NCBI RefSeq assembly: GCF_006968745.1
Contig: NZ_CP030118.1
Location: 6,344,284 to 6,408,283, forward strand
Direction of reading: 5' to 3'
DNA: 64,000 nucleotides
Origin: Brasilonema sennae CENA114
Lineage (GTDB): Bacteria; Cyanobacteriota; Cyanobacteriia; Cyanobacteriales; Nostocaceae
Shown: piece after piece, positions 9,062-17,799 of the stretch
Layout of the letters: every line of letters begins with the position of its first letter
How positions within the stretch are numbered: the first letter of the stretch is position 1
Notes under the pieces: model-generated
What the model saw: only the letters and a program-made list of their open reading frames with translations
Told to the model about the DNA's origin: nothing
The model's database searches: none
Program-made: the position numbers and the translations under genes

Positions 9062-10152
9062 AACGCTCAAACCGTCTGGCTTGGATTGGGGCGATCGCCT
9101 TGGGAGTGATGATACTACTCAGTTTCTTCACCGCCCCAACCAGCACCAACATCAATAGTGGTTCCACTTACAACCGCGCTCCCGACGGTTACGGCGCTTG
9201 GTATGCTTATATGGAAAAGCAAAAAACTGGTATCAAGCGTTGGCAAAAGCCTTTTAGTGATTTAAATACAGAAAAACGCCCCATTACTTTATTACAAATC
9301 AACACCCGCTTGAGCGATTCTGGGCTGTATGATGACGAGAAACAATGGGTAGAAAAAGGTAATAATTTGGTTATTTTAGGTGTAGGCGAACACGTAACAT
9401 CAGCAGACTTCACCACCATGCAAAAATCTCCCAGAGGAGATGTCAAAATTCAGACGCGAAGACGGCGACGACTCAAAAATCAAGAAAAGGTTTCTTTAGG
9501 CGATCGCTTTGGGGCTGTTGTTTGGGAAGAAAATTACGGTCAAGGAAAAGCTATTTTTTCTACGACTCCCTACTTAGCTGCCAATGCCTATCAAGACTAT
9601 CAAAGTAATTTTCAGTATTTATCAGATTTAGTCAGTCAAAAAGATCATTTATTATTTGTAGATGAATACATCCACGGCTACAAGGAACCCAGTGTCAGAA
9701 AAAGAGAAGGCAAAGGAGATTTATTAAGTTATTTTACCAAAACTCCTGTATTTCCAGCTTTCTTACAAGCAGGCATACTGCTATTGGTGCTCATTTGGTC
9801 AAAAAATCGACGCTTTGGCAAGCCAGTTGCATTATTATCACCAGTCGTTGACAACAGTGAAGCCTACATCAAAGCTTTGGCAGGAGTTTTGCAAAAAGCT
9901 AAATCCAGCGACTTTGTTGTAGAAATGGTAGGAAAAGCAGAACAATTGCAACTACAAAAAGCTTTAGGATTGGGGCAAGAATTACTGGATCAGCAAACTA
10001 TAATCAATGCTTGGGTACAGCAAACAGGGATTCCTCCTACAGAACTAGAAGAGGTGTTAAAACGACAATCCCAAAAACGCCACATGAGTGAATCAGAACT
10101 GTTAAGCTGGTTGGAGAAATGGCAAACTCTTCGGAGAATTAAAAATTCATAA
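9058..10152 (+). CDS. DUF4350 domain protein
   Basis: 364 residues from the ATG overlapping the preceding stop. An N-terminal helix (LAWIGAIALGVMILLSFF) is followed by a DUF4350 domain (NSGSTYNRAPDGYGAWYAYMEKQ...GIKRWQKPF) and a second helix near residue 235 (PAFLQAGILLLVLIW). The domain resembles a glutamine-amidotransferase-like fold without its catalytic residues (family knowledge). Second gene of the MoxR-type cluster. The proposed roles in envelope biogenesis or stress are inference. Confidence 0.85.
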   Translation: MKRSNRLAWIGAIALGVMILLSFFTAPTSTNINSGSTYNRAPDGYGAWYAYMEKQKTGIKRWQKPFSDLNTEKRPITLLQINTRLSDSGLYDDEKQWVEKGNNLVILGVGEHVTSADFTTMQKSPRGDVKIQTRRRRRLKNQEKVSLGDRFGAVVWEENYGQGKAIFSTTPYLAANAYQDYQSNFQYLSDLVSQKDHLLFVDEYIHGYKEPSVRKREGKGDLLSYFTKTPVFPAFLQAGILLLVLIWSKNRRFGKPVALLSPVVDNSEAYIKALAGVLQKAKSSDFVVEMVGKAEQLQLQKALGLGQELLDQQTIINAWVQQTGIPPTELEEVLKRQSQKRHMSESELLSWLEKWQTLRRIKNS

Positions 10153-10538
10153 TTAACAGTTACCTTCTATAGCAATCCTATCTGCAAAGTGAAAATGACT
10201 TTTTCAATGAACCGCAGAGGCGCAGAGTACGCACAGAGAAGAATAAAGAGAGGTTTTCACGTTAGCGTAGCGTGCCCGTAGGGCATATGATTTAGAACTA
10301 CTATATATAGCAAAATTACTTTGAAACGAACCGCCAAGACGATCCAGCGCGAATGAAGGCTTTCCCTCCGTAGGTGACTGGCGTGCCAAGGACGCCAAGG
10401 AAGAGGAATTTCACAAATAATTTAGGATTGCTATAGTATTTTAAATAATTAGGGAGATTTTCTATAGCTTTTAACTCTGCGTCCTCTGTAGTTTTTAAAA
10501 ATGCTTTTGTGCCTGACGTTAATTGTTTATAAATAATA
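10153..10538. other. Repeat-filled gap before moxR
   Basis: The gap holds common cyanobacterial intergenic repeats: AACCGCAGAGGCGCAGAGTACGC near 10209, GTAGCGTGCCCGTAGGGCAT near 10265 and CCGCCAAGACG...GACGCCAAGG near 10330-10400. No gene is visible. A moxR promoter may lie in the AT-rich final 100 bases. Confidence 0.6.
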
Positions 10539-11489
10539 ATGAGCGAAATCAATCCTGTTTTAAATCGTCTTAATCAAGAACTTAATCGAGTTGTGGTTGG
10601 TCAATCCACCCTAATACACCAGCTTTTGATAGCTTTACTTGCAGGTGGACATGTGATTTTGGAAGGAGTGCCAGGAACAGGTAAAACACTGCTTGTGAAA
10701 GTCCTGGCACAGTTGATTCAAGCCGATTTTCGCCGAATTCAATTGACACCAGATGTGCTGCCATCAGATATTACTGGAACAAATATTTTCGATCTAAACA
10801 CCCGCAGTTTCAGCTTGAAAAAAGGGCCAGTTTTTACCGAAGTCCTGCTTGCAGATGAAATCAACCGAACTCCCCCCAAAACTCAAGCAGCTTTGCTAGA
10901 AGCAATGGAAGAGACGCAGGTAACACTGGATGGTGAAAGTTTGCCATTGCCAGACTTATTTTGGGTGATTGCAACGCAAAATCCTTTGGAATTTGAGGGT
11001 ACTTATCCTTTACCAGAAGCACAATTGGATAGATTTGTCTTCAAACTAGTGGTAGATTATCCTGACCAAGCTGCTGAAAAGCAAATGTTACTCAATCGTC
11101 AGGCGGGATTTGCAGCACGACGCCTAGATATTGCTCGTTTACAGCCAGTGACAACAATATCTCAAATTTTGTCAGCACGACAAGTCGTAAGAGATGTTAA
11201 AGTTTCTGAAACAATCATTGATTATCTGCTTTTGTTAGTCAGAACCTCGCGACAATATCCTGATTTAAGTTTAGGTGCATCTCCTCGTGCTGCTGGTTTG
11301 TGGTTGCAGACATCACAAGCAGCAGCGTACTTAGCTGGACGAGATTTTGTAACGCCGGATGATGTGAAAGCAGTTGCATCACCACTACTACGTCATCGTT
11401 TGATTTTGAAACCAGAAGCGATGTTAGATGGTTTCAAAATTGATGGGGCGATCGCATCAATATTAAATAAAGTGCCAGTCCCAAGATAA
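10539..11489 (+). CDS. MoxR-family AAA+ ATPase
   Basis: 316 residues with an AAA+ core. Walker A is GVPGTGKT (residues 43-50) and Walker B is LLADEINR (about 104-111). Sensor 1 is ATQNP, followed by the MoxR signature PLPEAQLDRF and a C-terminal lid (SPRAAGLW). MoxR ATPases act as chaperones, often with DUF58 or von Willebrand A partners. Here the partner DUF58 gene downstream is interrupted by an insertion sequence, so the pathway may be broken. No strong ribosome site is visible; ATG at 10539 matches family length. Confidence 0.93.
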   Translation: MSEINPVLNRLNQELNRVVVGQSTLIHQLLIALLAGGHVILEGVPGTGKTLLVKVLAQLIQADFRRIQLTPDVLPSDITGTNIFDLNTRSFSLKKGPVFTEVLLADEINRTPPKTQAALLEAMEETQVTLDGESLPLPDLFWVIATQNPLEFEGTYPLPEAQLDRFVFKLVVDYPDQAAEKQMLLNRQAGFAARRLDIARLQPVTTISQILSARQVVRDVKVSETIIDYLLLLVRTSRQYPDLSLGASPRAAGLWLQTSQAAAYLAGRDFVTPDDVKAVASPLLRHRLILKPEAMLDGFKIDGAIASILNKVPVPR

Positions 11490-11620
11490 AGTATTTAAAA
11501 CAGTGAACAGTGAACAGTGAACAGTAAACAGTAAACAGTGAACAGTGACCAAAAAACTGATAACTGATACTGCGGGTACTTGGTAACTGATAACTGATAC
11601 TGCGGGTACTTGGTAACTGT
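11490..11620. repeat. AACAGTGAACAG array and tandem TGATACTGCGGGTACTTGG
   Basis: The array starts with AACAGTGAACAG and AACAGTAAACAG units. It continues with two direct copies of a 33-base unit containing AACTGATACTGCGGGTACTTGGT. It separates moxR from the DUF58 gene. Confidence 0.85.
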
Positions 11621-11626
11621 TAAATT

Positions 11627-12130
11627 ATGCTTCCTTCTAAACGAGTTTATTTTTTATTGATATTAGGAATTGCGATCGCCCCAACTTTAACCTTATTTAC
11701 CAGCATTTGGGCAAGTTTATTTATAACTTTGCTTTTTGATGTTATCGTGCTGGGATTGATGGTTGTGGATGGTTTGCAAGTTCGACAACATCGCGTGCAG
11801 ATGACACGCGAAATACCATCGCGATTGTCCATTGGACGAGAGAATCCAGTTTTACTCAAGGTGACATCAGGAAAAGCCAACGCGATGATTCAAATCCGGG
11901 ATGACTACCCAAGTAGTTTTGGAGTGTCTGTCCCTGCACTACGCGCCACTGTTCCTAGTCACACGACTCAAGAATTAACTTATACCGTCCATCCCACACA
12001 GCGTGGAGAGTTTTCTTGGGGGGATATTCAAGTCAGACAACTTGGTGCTTGGGGATTAGCTTGGGATGATAGAAAGATTTTTCACAGTCTGAAAGTGAAA
12101 GTTTATCCAGATTTAGTGGGGTTGCGATCG
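11627..12130 (+). pseudogene. DUF58 protein, 5' part, interrupted by an IS
   Basis: The first 168 codons of a DUF58 gene: an N-terminal pair of membrane helices (YFLLILGIAIAPTLTLFTSIWASLFITLLF) and the start of the soluble domain with TVHPTQRGEFSWGDIQVRQLGAWGLAWDDR. At 12130 an IS4-type element begins inside codons for LVGLRS. The frame reads on into the element for 20 codons and stops at 12193. Joined to 14057-14881 it gives a normal 442-residue DUF58 protein, the usual partner of MoxR. Confidence 0.93.
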
Positions 12131-12161
12131 CCAGCCCTTTCAACGCGAACAAATGAACTAG
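12121..12161. repeat. Left IS end: 10-bp target repeat plus 31-bp inverted repeat
   Basis: The target duplication GTTGCGATCG (12121-12130) is followed by the 31-base left end starting CCAGCCCTTTCAACGCGAAC. Its exact reverse complement closes the element at 14016-14046. Confidence 0.95.
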
Positions 12162-14046
12162 TGAGTCATTCCAATGACACAAGTTGCAGATGAGTAGGAA
12201 AATAGATATTTTCGACCAATTTTAGCGTGTGTTAACTCTGAGAGTTATGAGTGGAGTTGAGACTAAAAATCGGCGATCGCCATCGACAGTAGAAACTTCG
12301 CTTAGGCGTGAGCAAAAGGTGTGATGAGCGAACAAGCGGAAATGCTCGAGTTGTCTCCAGGAGGCACGAGGGGGGCTGCGCCCTCCCTCAGGACTCCCCC
12401 CGTTGCCTGTCGCTGAGCGACCGCCGCTATCAAAATAGCGAGTGAAGCGGCATCGCCTGTCGTGGCGGTCACTCACCCTTCGGGTTCGCAGTCGCTACAA
12501 CGGGGGGAACCCCCGCAACGCGCTGCGAACCGCTTCGCTGCGACAGGCTCAAAAAAAGATTACTTATCTCAATAGATATCTAAAAGGCGTGCAGTCGAAA
12601 CATGACGATGTCTATGATCAACAATTAAAGGTTGGCGTTTTTTCTTCGGACTTCTTATGGCTTTGAGAAAACGTTTGAGATTCACGCCAGTCGCCAGCTG
12701 TTGTAAAAGTTGTCCCATTTGGTCTAAAGAATATGTCCTGAATATTTCCCACTGCTGGGATGGAATAGCAATCATCATCCCGCGATATGTGCCTTGAATT
12801 TCATCTACTAAGTAGAAATCAGACAAACCTGCATCAATTTTGGCGATGCCATGTACGCTTCCTAAGGCGGCTTTTAGAGTGGCGAGAATGTTGTATGTTA
12901 CTAACGCCATCGAAAACGAGAACAGGGCAGCTTTAGGATAGGCTAACGTTTGAATTTCGGCGTTAAAATTTTCAGTTACGGTTTGAAAAAGGGTTTCTAG
13001 ACTCCAACGATTACGATATAACTCGGCTATTTTTGCCGCATCAGCGTGGCTTAAGGGTAAGTTTGTCAAAATCGCTATTTCCCATTCTTTGTCTCGTGTT
13101 GGCACAAACAACTTCAGCACAACTCGTCGGCATTTTAAACGATTTCCCTCGTAACAAATTTCGATGCACTGCTCAAAAAGATTTCCTGTATCGGTTTGAC
13201 CCAAAGCTCTTAAGGTGCTCAGTTCTGTCCAACCTAAAGACCCATGTTGCCGAATCACAAAGAAAGCTTTTTGCTGTGCAATCGTCCACAGAAACTTGGC
13301 TGTGCAAAAATTCCGGTCTCCAGTCCAAACATCGTTTGGTTGTACACCAGACAGCACATTATCAAATAAACTCCGCTCATTTGCATGACCATCTTGACAA
13401 AGAATAATATCTATTACCAGTTTTGATAGTGGATCTAATACAACTATTGCTTTACCTGGCAAAGCTTTAGCTGCAAATAAACGAATTGCATCTAATCGAT
13501 GGTCTGTAGCAGCCAAACAAGTCCCATCTACAATTTTATGCCGATATCCTGGTAGTGGATTTGGCTGTTCTCCACCCATGATTTCAATTAGCACTCGCAA
13601 ATCGCTCGCTGTTTCTCTTACCAATGCTTGACTCACACTCAGTTCTACACCGCAGAGCTTTTTATATAGTGCTGTGGTGCTCACAATCAGGTTTGTTGCT
13701 CTGGCTTTATAGGCGGCATGAACCGATTTTTGAATTCCACACACCACCAAACTCATCAAATCTACTTGGCTGGAAAATAGTAATTCTTGCTGGTGCTGTA
13801 CTTTCGCGTGAGTTTCAAATAATTTATCCATCCGTTCCGGGGCAAATACACGCTCCATTAATCCTCGTGCCATTACACTTACTGGACTTTCTTGGACAAA
13901 TTGTTCAAAAATGGAGCGTAGCATCTTGACACCCAAACTCGCCCTTATATCTTGAGGATACATCGAAGTTGTACCTCAGATTCCTGACTGGCACAGGGTT
14001 TTAGATTTCAAAATCCTAGTTCATTTGTTCGCGTTGAAAGGGCTGG
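12131..14046 (-). mobile_element. Complete IS4-family insertion sequence in DUF58
   Basis: A 1916-base element with perfect 31-base inverted ends and a 10-base direct target repeat. It encodes one intact transposase (12569-13963, minus strand). The left 400 bases are non-coding and hold GC-rich palindromic repeats (12340-12545), probably later insertions. Removing the element and one target copy restores DUF58 exactly, so the insertion looks recent and precise excision would be possible. The target lies on a HIP1 site (GCGATCGC). Confidence 0.95.
12569..13963 (-). CDS. IS4-family DDE transposase
   Basis: 464 residues, full length. The catalytic triad is recognisable: Asp in IVDGTCLAATD, Asp in VWTGDRNFC, and Glu in YRNRWSLETLFQ within the IS4 signature Y-(2)-R-(3)-E. 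The enzyme would cut and paste the surrounding element. The ATG at 13963 sits about 80 bases inside the right inverted end, a normal distance. No frameshift or stop is present, so it is probably active. Confidence 0.95.
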   Translation of the reverse strand: MYPQDIRASLGVKMLRSIFEQFVQESPVSVMARGLMERVFAPERMDKLFETHAKVQHQQELLFSSQVDLMSLVVCGIQKSVHAAYKARATNLIVSTTALYKKLCGVELSVSQALVRETASDLRVLIEIMGGEQPNPLPGYRHKIVDGTCLAATDHRLDAIRLFAAKALPGKAIVVLDPLSKLVIDIILCQDGHANERSLFDNVLSGVQPNDVWTGDRNFCTAKFLWTIAQQKAFFVIRQHGSLGWTELSTLRALGQTDTGNLFEQCIEICYEGNRLKCRRVVLKLFVPTRDKEWEIAILTNLPLSHADAAKIAELYRNRWSLETLFQTVTENFNAEIQTLAYPKAALFSFSMALVTYNILATLKAALGSVHGIAKIDAGLSDFYLVDEIQGTYRGMMIAIPSQQWEIFRTYSLDQMGQLLQQLATGVNLKRFLKAIRSPKKKRQPLIVDHRHRHVSTARLLDIY

Positions 14047-14056
14047 GTTGCGATCG
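14016..14056. repeat. Right IS end: 31-bp inverted repeat plus 10-bp target repeat
   Basis: The right end finishes GTTGAAAGGGCTGG at 14046. GTTGCGATCG (14047-14056) follows, identical to the 10 bases before the left end. Confidence 0.95.
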
Positions 14057-14881
14057 CTCTCAATTCGCCTAGTACTGCAATCATCAGGAGTCAACCGTCA
14101 ATCTCGCCAATTCAATATTGGCACAGAATTTGCTGAACTCCGGAACTATCGCGCTGGTGATGATTTGCGGTTTATTGATTGGAAAGCAACTGCCCGTCGT
14201 GTGAACGCTTATGGTACACCACCATTGGTGAAGGTACTTCAACCGGAACAAGAGCAAACCTTGCTGATTTTGTTGGATCGGGGACGGTTAATGACGGCAA
14301 AAGTACAGGGTTTGCAGCGATTTGACTGGGGTTTGAATGCGACTTTATCGTTAGCTTTGGCTGGATTACATCGGGGCGATCGCGTGGGTGTGGGTGTCTT
14401 TGATCGCCAAATGCATACTTGGATTCCTCCAGAACGCGGTCAACATCGCCTGAGTCACCTTATTGACCGCTTAACTCCCATTCAACCAGTGTTGTTAGAA
14501 TCTGATTACGTAGGGGCACTCACAAGTGTTGTGCGGCAGCAAACTAAGCGTTGTCTAGTGGTGGTGATTACCGATTTAGTTGATCTGACCGCCTCTTCAG
14601 AACTTCTAGCAGCACTTTCTGTGCTTACACCTCGCTATTTGTCGTTTTGTGTCACCTTACGCGATCCTCTCGTTGATCATTTGGCACAGAGTACCAGTTT
14701 AGAAGGTGGAGTTACAGCTGCTTATACCCGTGCTGTCGCCCTAGATTTATTAGCACAACGACAAGTCGCGTTTGCCCAACTCAAACACAAAGGTGTGTTG
14801 GTGTTAGATGCACCAGCAAATCAAGTGACAGATCAATTAGTAGATAAATATTTGCAAATCAAAGCACGGAATCTGCTTTAA
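14057..14881 (+). pseudogene. DUF58 protein, 3' part, separated by the IS
   Basis: 274 codons continuing the DUF58 gene exactly after the insertion: LSIRLVLQSS, then the family's hallmark EFAELRNYRAGDDLRFIDWKATAR and a vWA-like region (LLILLDRGRLM, VVVITDLVD). It has no start codon of its own apart from a TTG in the target repeat. DUF58 proteins are membrane-bound partners of MoxR ATPases. Without precise IS loss this half should not be made. Confidence 0.93.
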
Positions 14882-14899
14882 CTCATATCTCGTTCAAAA

Positions 14900-15075
14900 C
14901 CTCACCCTCGCTTGAATCGGCGCAAAAATCTTTCCCTCTCCTTTATAAGGAGAGGGATGCCCGACAGGGCAGGGTGAGGTTCCCTGCATCACCTCACCCT
15001 CGCTTGAATCGGCGCAAAAATCTTTCCCTCTCCTTTATAAGGAGAGGGATGCCCGACAGGGCAGGGTGAGGTTCC
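14900..15075. repeat. Two direct copies of an 84-base CCTCACCC palindromic repeat
   Basis: Copies at 14900-14983 and 14992-15075 run from CCTCACCCTCGCTTGAATCG to GGGCAGGGTGAGGTTCC and look identical. Each can fold, with CCTCACCCT pairing AGGGTGAGG and CTCTCC pairing GGAGAG. Relatives lie at 26760-26845 and 31793-31872. The second copy contains the stop codon and last 26 or so codons of the SpoIIM-like gene. Confidence 0.95.
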
Positions 15076-16028
15076 GTTTTCAATTTACGACTACAATAAG
15101 CCACCAAAAATATAAATAATCCCATCCCTACAAGATATTTAAAAACTTCTGGAACATTAGGATTAGGAGATAAAAAGCCTTCAATAATACCAGCAATAAT
15201 CAACATTGGTACAATACCAAATATTAACTGTACCGCTTGAGAACCATAGAATTTAAGTGCATCTACACGGCGATATTTACCAGGAAATAAAATAGCTCTT
15301 CCAAGTAAAAAACCTGCACCACCTGCAAAAAAGATGGCTGGTAATTCCAGGGAACCATGCGGAAAAACAAATGCCCAAAAAGGATAAGCAAGATGATTTT
15401 GACCCACCAAGGTAGCAATCGCACCAATGGACAAGCCATTAAAAACCATCAAATAGGTTGTAAAAACTCCTGCGGTGATTCCACCAGCAACAGCACCAAA
15501 GGATACGGACAGGTTGTTAATCATGATACCGGTAGATGCTAGGGGTTCAATGCCGACAATAGACCCCATCCACAATTTATGCTCGTCTCGTACCAATTTG
15601 ATCAGTTTTTCTGGAACTACAATTGACAGAAAACTTGGATCTTGCCAAGCATACCACCAAGCAATGATCGCTCCTACTAAAAATAGGGCAATGGCAGTCG
15701 CTGTATATGGGAATGTCTGCTGCACGACGCCTGGTAATCCCCATTTGTAAAATTGCACTACGGCTTCCCACTCTTGTCGTCGTGAACCTTGGTAAATTTG
15801 GCTATAACCTCTATTTGTTAATAAATGTAAATTTTGTACTAAAATATTACCTAATTGTTGAGTACGAGCGCGAGCCAAATCTGCTGCTACTGAACGGTAT
15901 AAACTTGCTAATTCTCTAATTTCTGCTGCTCCTAGAGACTTTAGTCCTTTTTTCTCTACCTGGCTTAATAAGGCATCCAATCGCTGCCAATTTGGTTCTC
16001 GCCGCGCGATCCATCGTTGAATATTCAT
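14994..16028 (-). CDS. SpoIIM-like (stage II sporulation protein M) membrane protein
   Basis: 344 residues. A cytoplasmic N-terminal helical part (MNIQRWIARREPNWQRLDALL, ELASLYRSVAADLARAR) precedes about six membrane helices, with the family motifs NNLSVSFGAVAGGITAG and FVFPHGSLELPAIFFAGGAGFLLG. Cyanobacteria do not sporulate; this family accompanies RDD, MoxR and DUF58 genes and is probably part of the same membrane system. The last 26 or so residues (from EPHPALSGIP) are encoded by a copy of an intergenic repeat and are not part of the family. The true C-terminus probably ended near YCSRKLKT. Confidence 0.88.
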   Translation of the reverse strand: MNIQRWIARREPNWQRLDALLSQVEKKGLKSLGAAEIRELASLYRSVAADLARARTQQLGNILVQNLHLLTNRGYSQIYQGSRRQEWEAVVQFYKWGLPGVVQQTFPYTATAIALFLVGAIIAWWYAWQDPSFLSIVVPEKLIKLVRDEHKLWMGSIVGIEPLASTGIMINNLSVSFGAVAGGITAGVFTTYLMVFNGLSIGAIATLVGQNHLAYPFWAFVFPHGSLELPAIFFAGGAGFLLGRAILFPGKYRRVDALKFYGSQAVQLIFGIVPMLIIAGIIEGFLSPNPNVPEVFKYLVGMGLFIFLVAYCSRKLKTEPHPALSGIPLLIKERERFLRRFKRG

Positions 16029-16111
16029 GAATTTTCAGAATACCGAGTATTAACTTATCCTAAAATAGCCTCACATTTACCGCCCTACTTTACAAGAGAG
16101 ACTTAGACATC

Positions 16112-16984
16112 ATGTCATATAATATTGGTTCTCCGAGTCCAATACAACCTCTCAGTCTTGGAAATGTTGTCAGCGCAGGATTACGGTTATATCGCTCTCA
16201 TTTTAAGGATTATTTTTTACTCGCTTTGAAAGCTTATGTATGGCTACTTGTTCCATTTTATGGGTGGGCAAAGTTTTATGCTTTATCAGCGCTGATTTCC
16301 CGATTGGCTTTTGGTGAATTGGTGAATCAACCTGAAAGTATTTCGTCTGGTCAGCGTTTTGTCAATTCTCGGTTAGGGCAGTTTTTTCTTACGATACTGT
16401 TGATGTTTTTTCTGATACTGGGGATTTATCTCGGTGTTGTAATTTTAGGTGTAATTTTAGGTGGAATTTTAGGTTTTATTTTTTCTTTATTGGGAATACC
16501 ATTTGACGCGATAGCTCAGCAAGGAAATGCAGGTGTATCCGTGCTCTATGTAGTGCTCGCGATTATTATAATAATAGCATTTTTATGGTTGTTAATGCGG
16601 TATTTTTTAGTGGAAGTGCCGCTTGCTATTGAGGATAATATTGATGGCAGGTCAACGATTGCTCGAAGTAAGGAGTTAACTCAAGGTTACGTCTGGCGGA
16701 TTCTTTTGATTTATTTAGTTGCCTTTTTAATTACACTACCTCTTCAAATTATTGTTCAGATTCTTCCCACTATTATTCAGTTGATTTTTGCTGCTTTAGT
16801 AGAACAATATCCATTAGTTTTTAGTATTTTTAGTACTACTGTTTCTCTGTTAAATTGGATTTTAAGTTTTGCCGGTGGGCCGGTCGTTTTACCATTCTGG
16901 CAAACAATTAAAGCAGTTGTTTACTATGACCTGCGGAGTCGTCGTGAGGGATTAGGGTTGAGATTACGCGACCATGAGATTTAA
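16112..16984 (+). CDS. Multi-pass membrane protein of the MoxR/RDD cluster
   Basis: 290 residues with an N-terminal LSLGNVVSAGLRLYRSHFKDYF, about six membrane helices and a central ERSTIARSKELTQGY-like stretch (DGRSTIARSKELTQGYVWRI). Such proteins are annotated as glycerophosphodiester phosphodiesterase membrane-domain-like, but no phosphodiesterase catalytic domain is present. It is divergent from the SpoIIM-like gene (83 bases) and 20 bases before the RDD gene, probably in one operon with it. Function unknown. Confidence 0.7.
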   Translation: MSYNIGSPSPIQPLSLGNVVSAGLRLYRSHFKDYFLLALKAYVWLLVPFYGWAKFYALSALISRLAFGELVNQPESISSGQRFVNSRLGQFFLTILLMFFLILGIYLGVVILGVILGGILGFIFSLLGIPFDAIAQQGNAGVSVLYVVLAIIIIIAFLWLLMRYFLVEVPLAIEDNIDGRSTIARSKELTQGYVWRILLIYLVAFLITLPLQIIVQILPTIIQLIFAALVEQYPLVFSIFSTTVSLLNWILSFAGGPVVLPFWQTIKAVVYYDLRSRREGLGLRLRDHEI

Positions 16985-17004
16985 ACGTTAGCAAAAAAAT
17001 TGCT

Positions 17005-17796
17005 ATGCATATATTTAATCGTGTTAAATTCAACACCCCAGAAAGTGTCGAACTGGAGTTTACCCTTGCTGGGATTGGTAATCGTGCTTGGGCACTACTG
17101 ATTGACTATCTCGTTTTGAGTGTGATATTGATACTGTTTCTAATTGCTTGGATAACACTTTCCATTCAACTGGCTGATTTGTGGAAATCTATTTTCCGTG
17201 ATCAAGCAGGTTTTTGGTTGGTGGCGATCGCATTCCTTATTGGTTTCGCTATTTACGGTGGATATTTTGTATTTTTTGAAACACTATGGCAAGGTCAAAC
17301 CCCTGGTAAACGCTTTACAAAAATTCGTGTCGTGCGAGATGATGGTAGACCTATTGGACTGCAACAAGCAACACTGCGTGCTTTACTGCGACTATTTGAC
17401 GAAGTTCTGTTTATTGGAGCAATTCTTATCATGTTCAGTAACCAGGAAAAGCGTTTGGGTGATTTAGCCGCTGGCACAATTGTGATTCAAACTCAAACAC
17501 CCACTACATCAAGAACTTTGACTATTTCAGAACAGGCAAAGTCGTTGAGCGAGCAATTGCTACAAATTGCCGATTTGTCAGCCATGTTACCTGATGATTT
17601 TGCCGTTATTCGGGAATATTTGTACAGACGTTCTGCAATGGCACCAAAGGCAAGAACCTCAGTAGCTCTACAATTAGCTAAGGATATTAAAGCTATTATT
17701 CACTTAGAAAATATACCAGAAGCTGTCACCCCAGATGTACTTTTAGAAGCTATTTACCTTGCATATCAAAAATTTTCAAATTTTAGTCATGACTAA
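17005..17796 (+). CDS. RDD family membrane protein
   Basis: 263 residues. The N-terminal domain shows the family's Arg-Asp-Asp-like pattern (GIGNRAWALLIDYLVLSVIL, GQTPGKRFTKIRVVRDDGRPI, RLGDLAAGTIVI) with three or four membrane helices and a soluble C-terminal part. RDD proteins have been linked to ion transport in some bacteria; the role here is inferred only from the cluster. Its last four codons (FSHD) lie in a palindrome shared with the convergent neighbour. Confidence 0.88.
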   Translation: MHIFNRVKFNTPESVELEFTLAGIGNRAWALLIDYLVLSVILILFLIAWITLSIQLADLWKSIFRDQAGFWLVAIAFLIGFAIYGGYFVFFETLWQGQTPGKRFTKIRVVRDDGRPIGLQQATLRALLRLFDEVLFIGAILIMFSNQEKRLGDLAAGTIVIQTQTPTTSRTLTISEQAKSLSEQLLQIADLSAMLPDDFAVIREYLYRRSAMAPKARTSVALQLAKDIKAIIHLENIPEAVTPDVLLEAIYLAYQKFSNFSHD

Positions 17797-17799
17797 AAT
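17780..17799. terminator. Palindrome holding two convergent stop codons
   Basis: A perfect 20-base palindrome, ATTTTAGTCATGACTAAAAT. Read on either strand it encodes Phe-Ser-His-Asp-stop, so the RDD and DUF1868 proteins end in the same four residues. A-rich and T-rich flanks make it a plausible weak bidirectional terminator. Confidence 0.7.

Noticed and set aside
12222..12666. Small frames in the non-coding part of the IS element
   Set aside because: They run through GC-rich palindromic repeats and the end of the transposase on the wrong strand.
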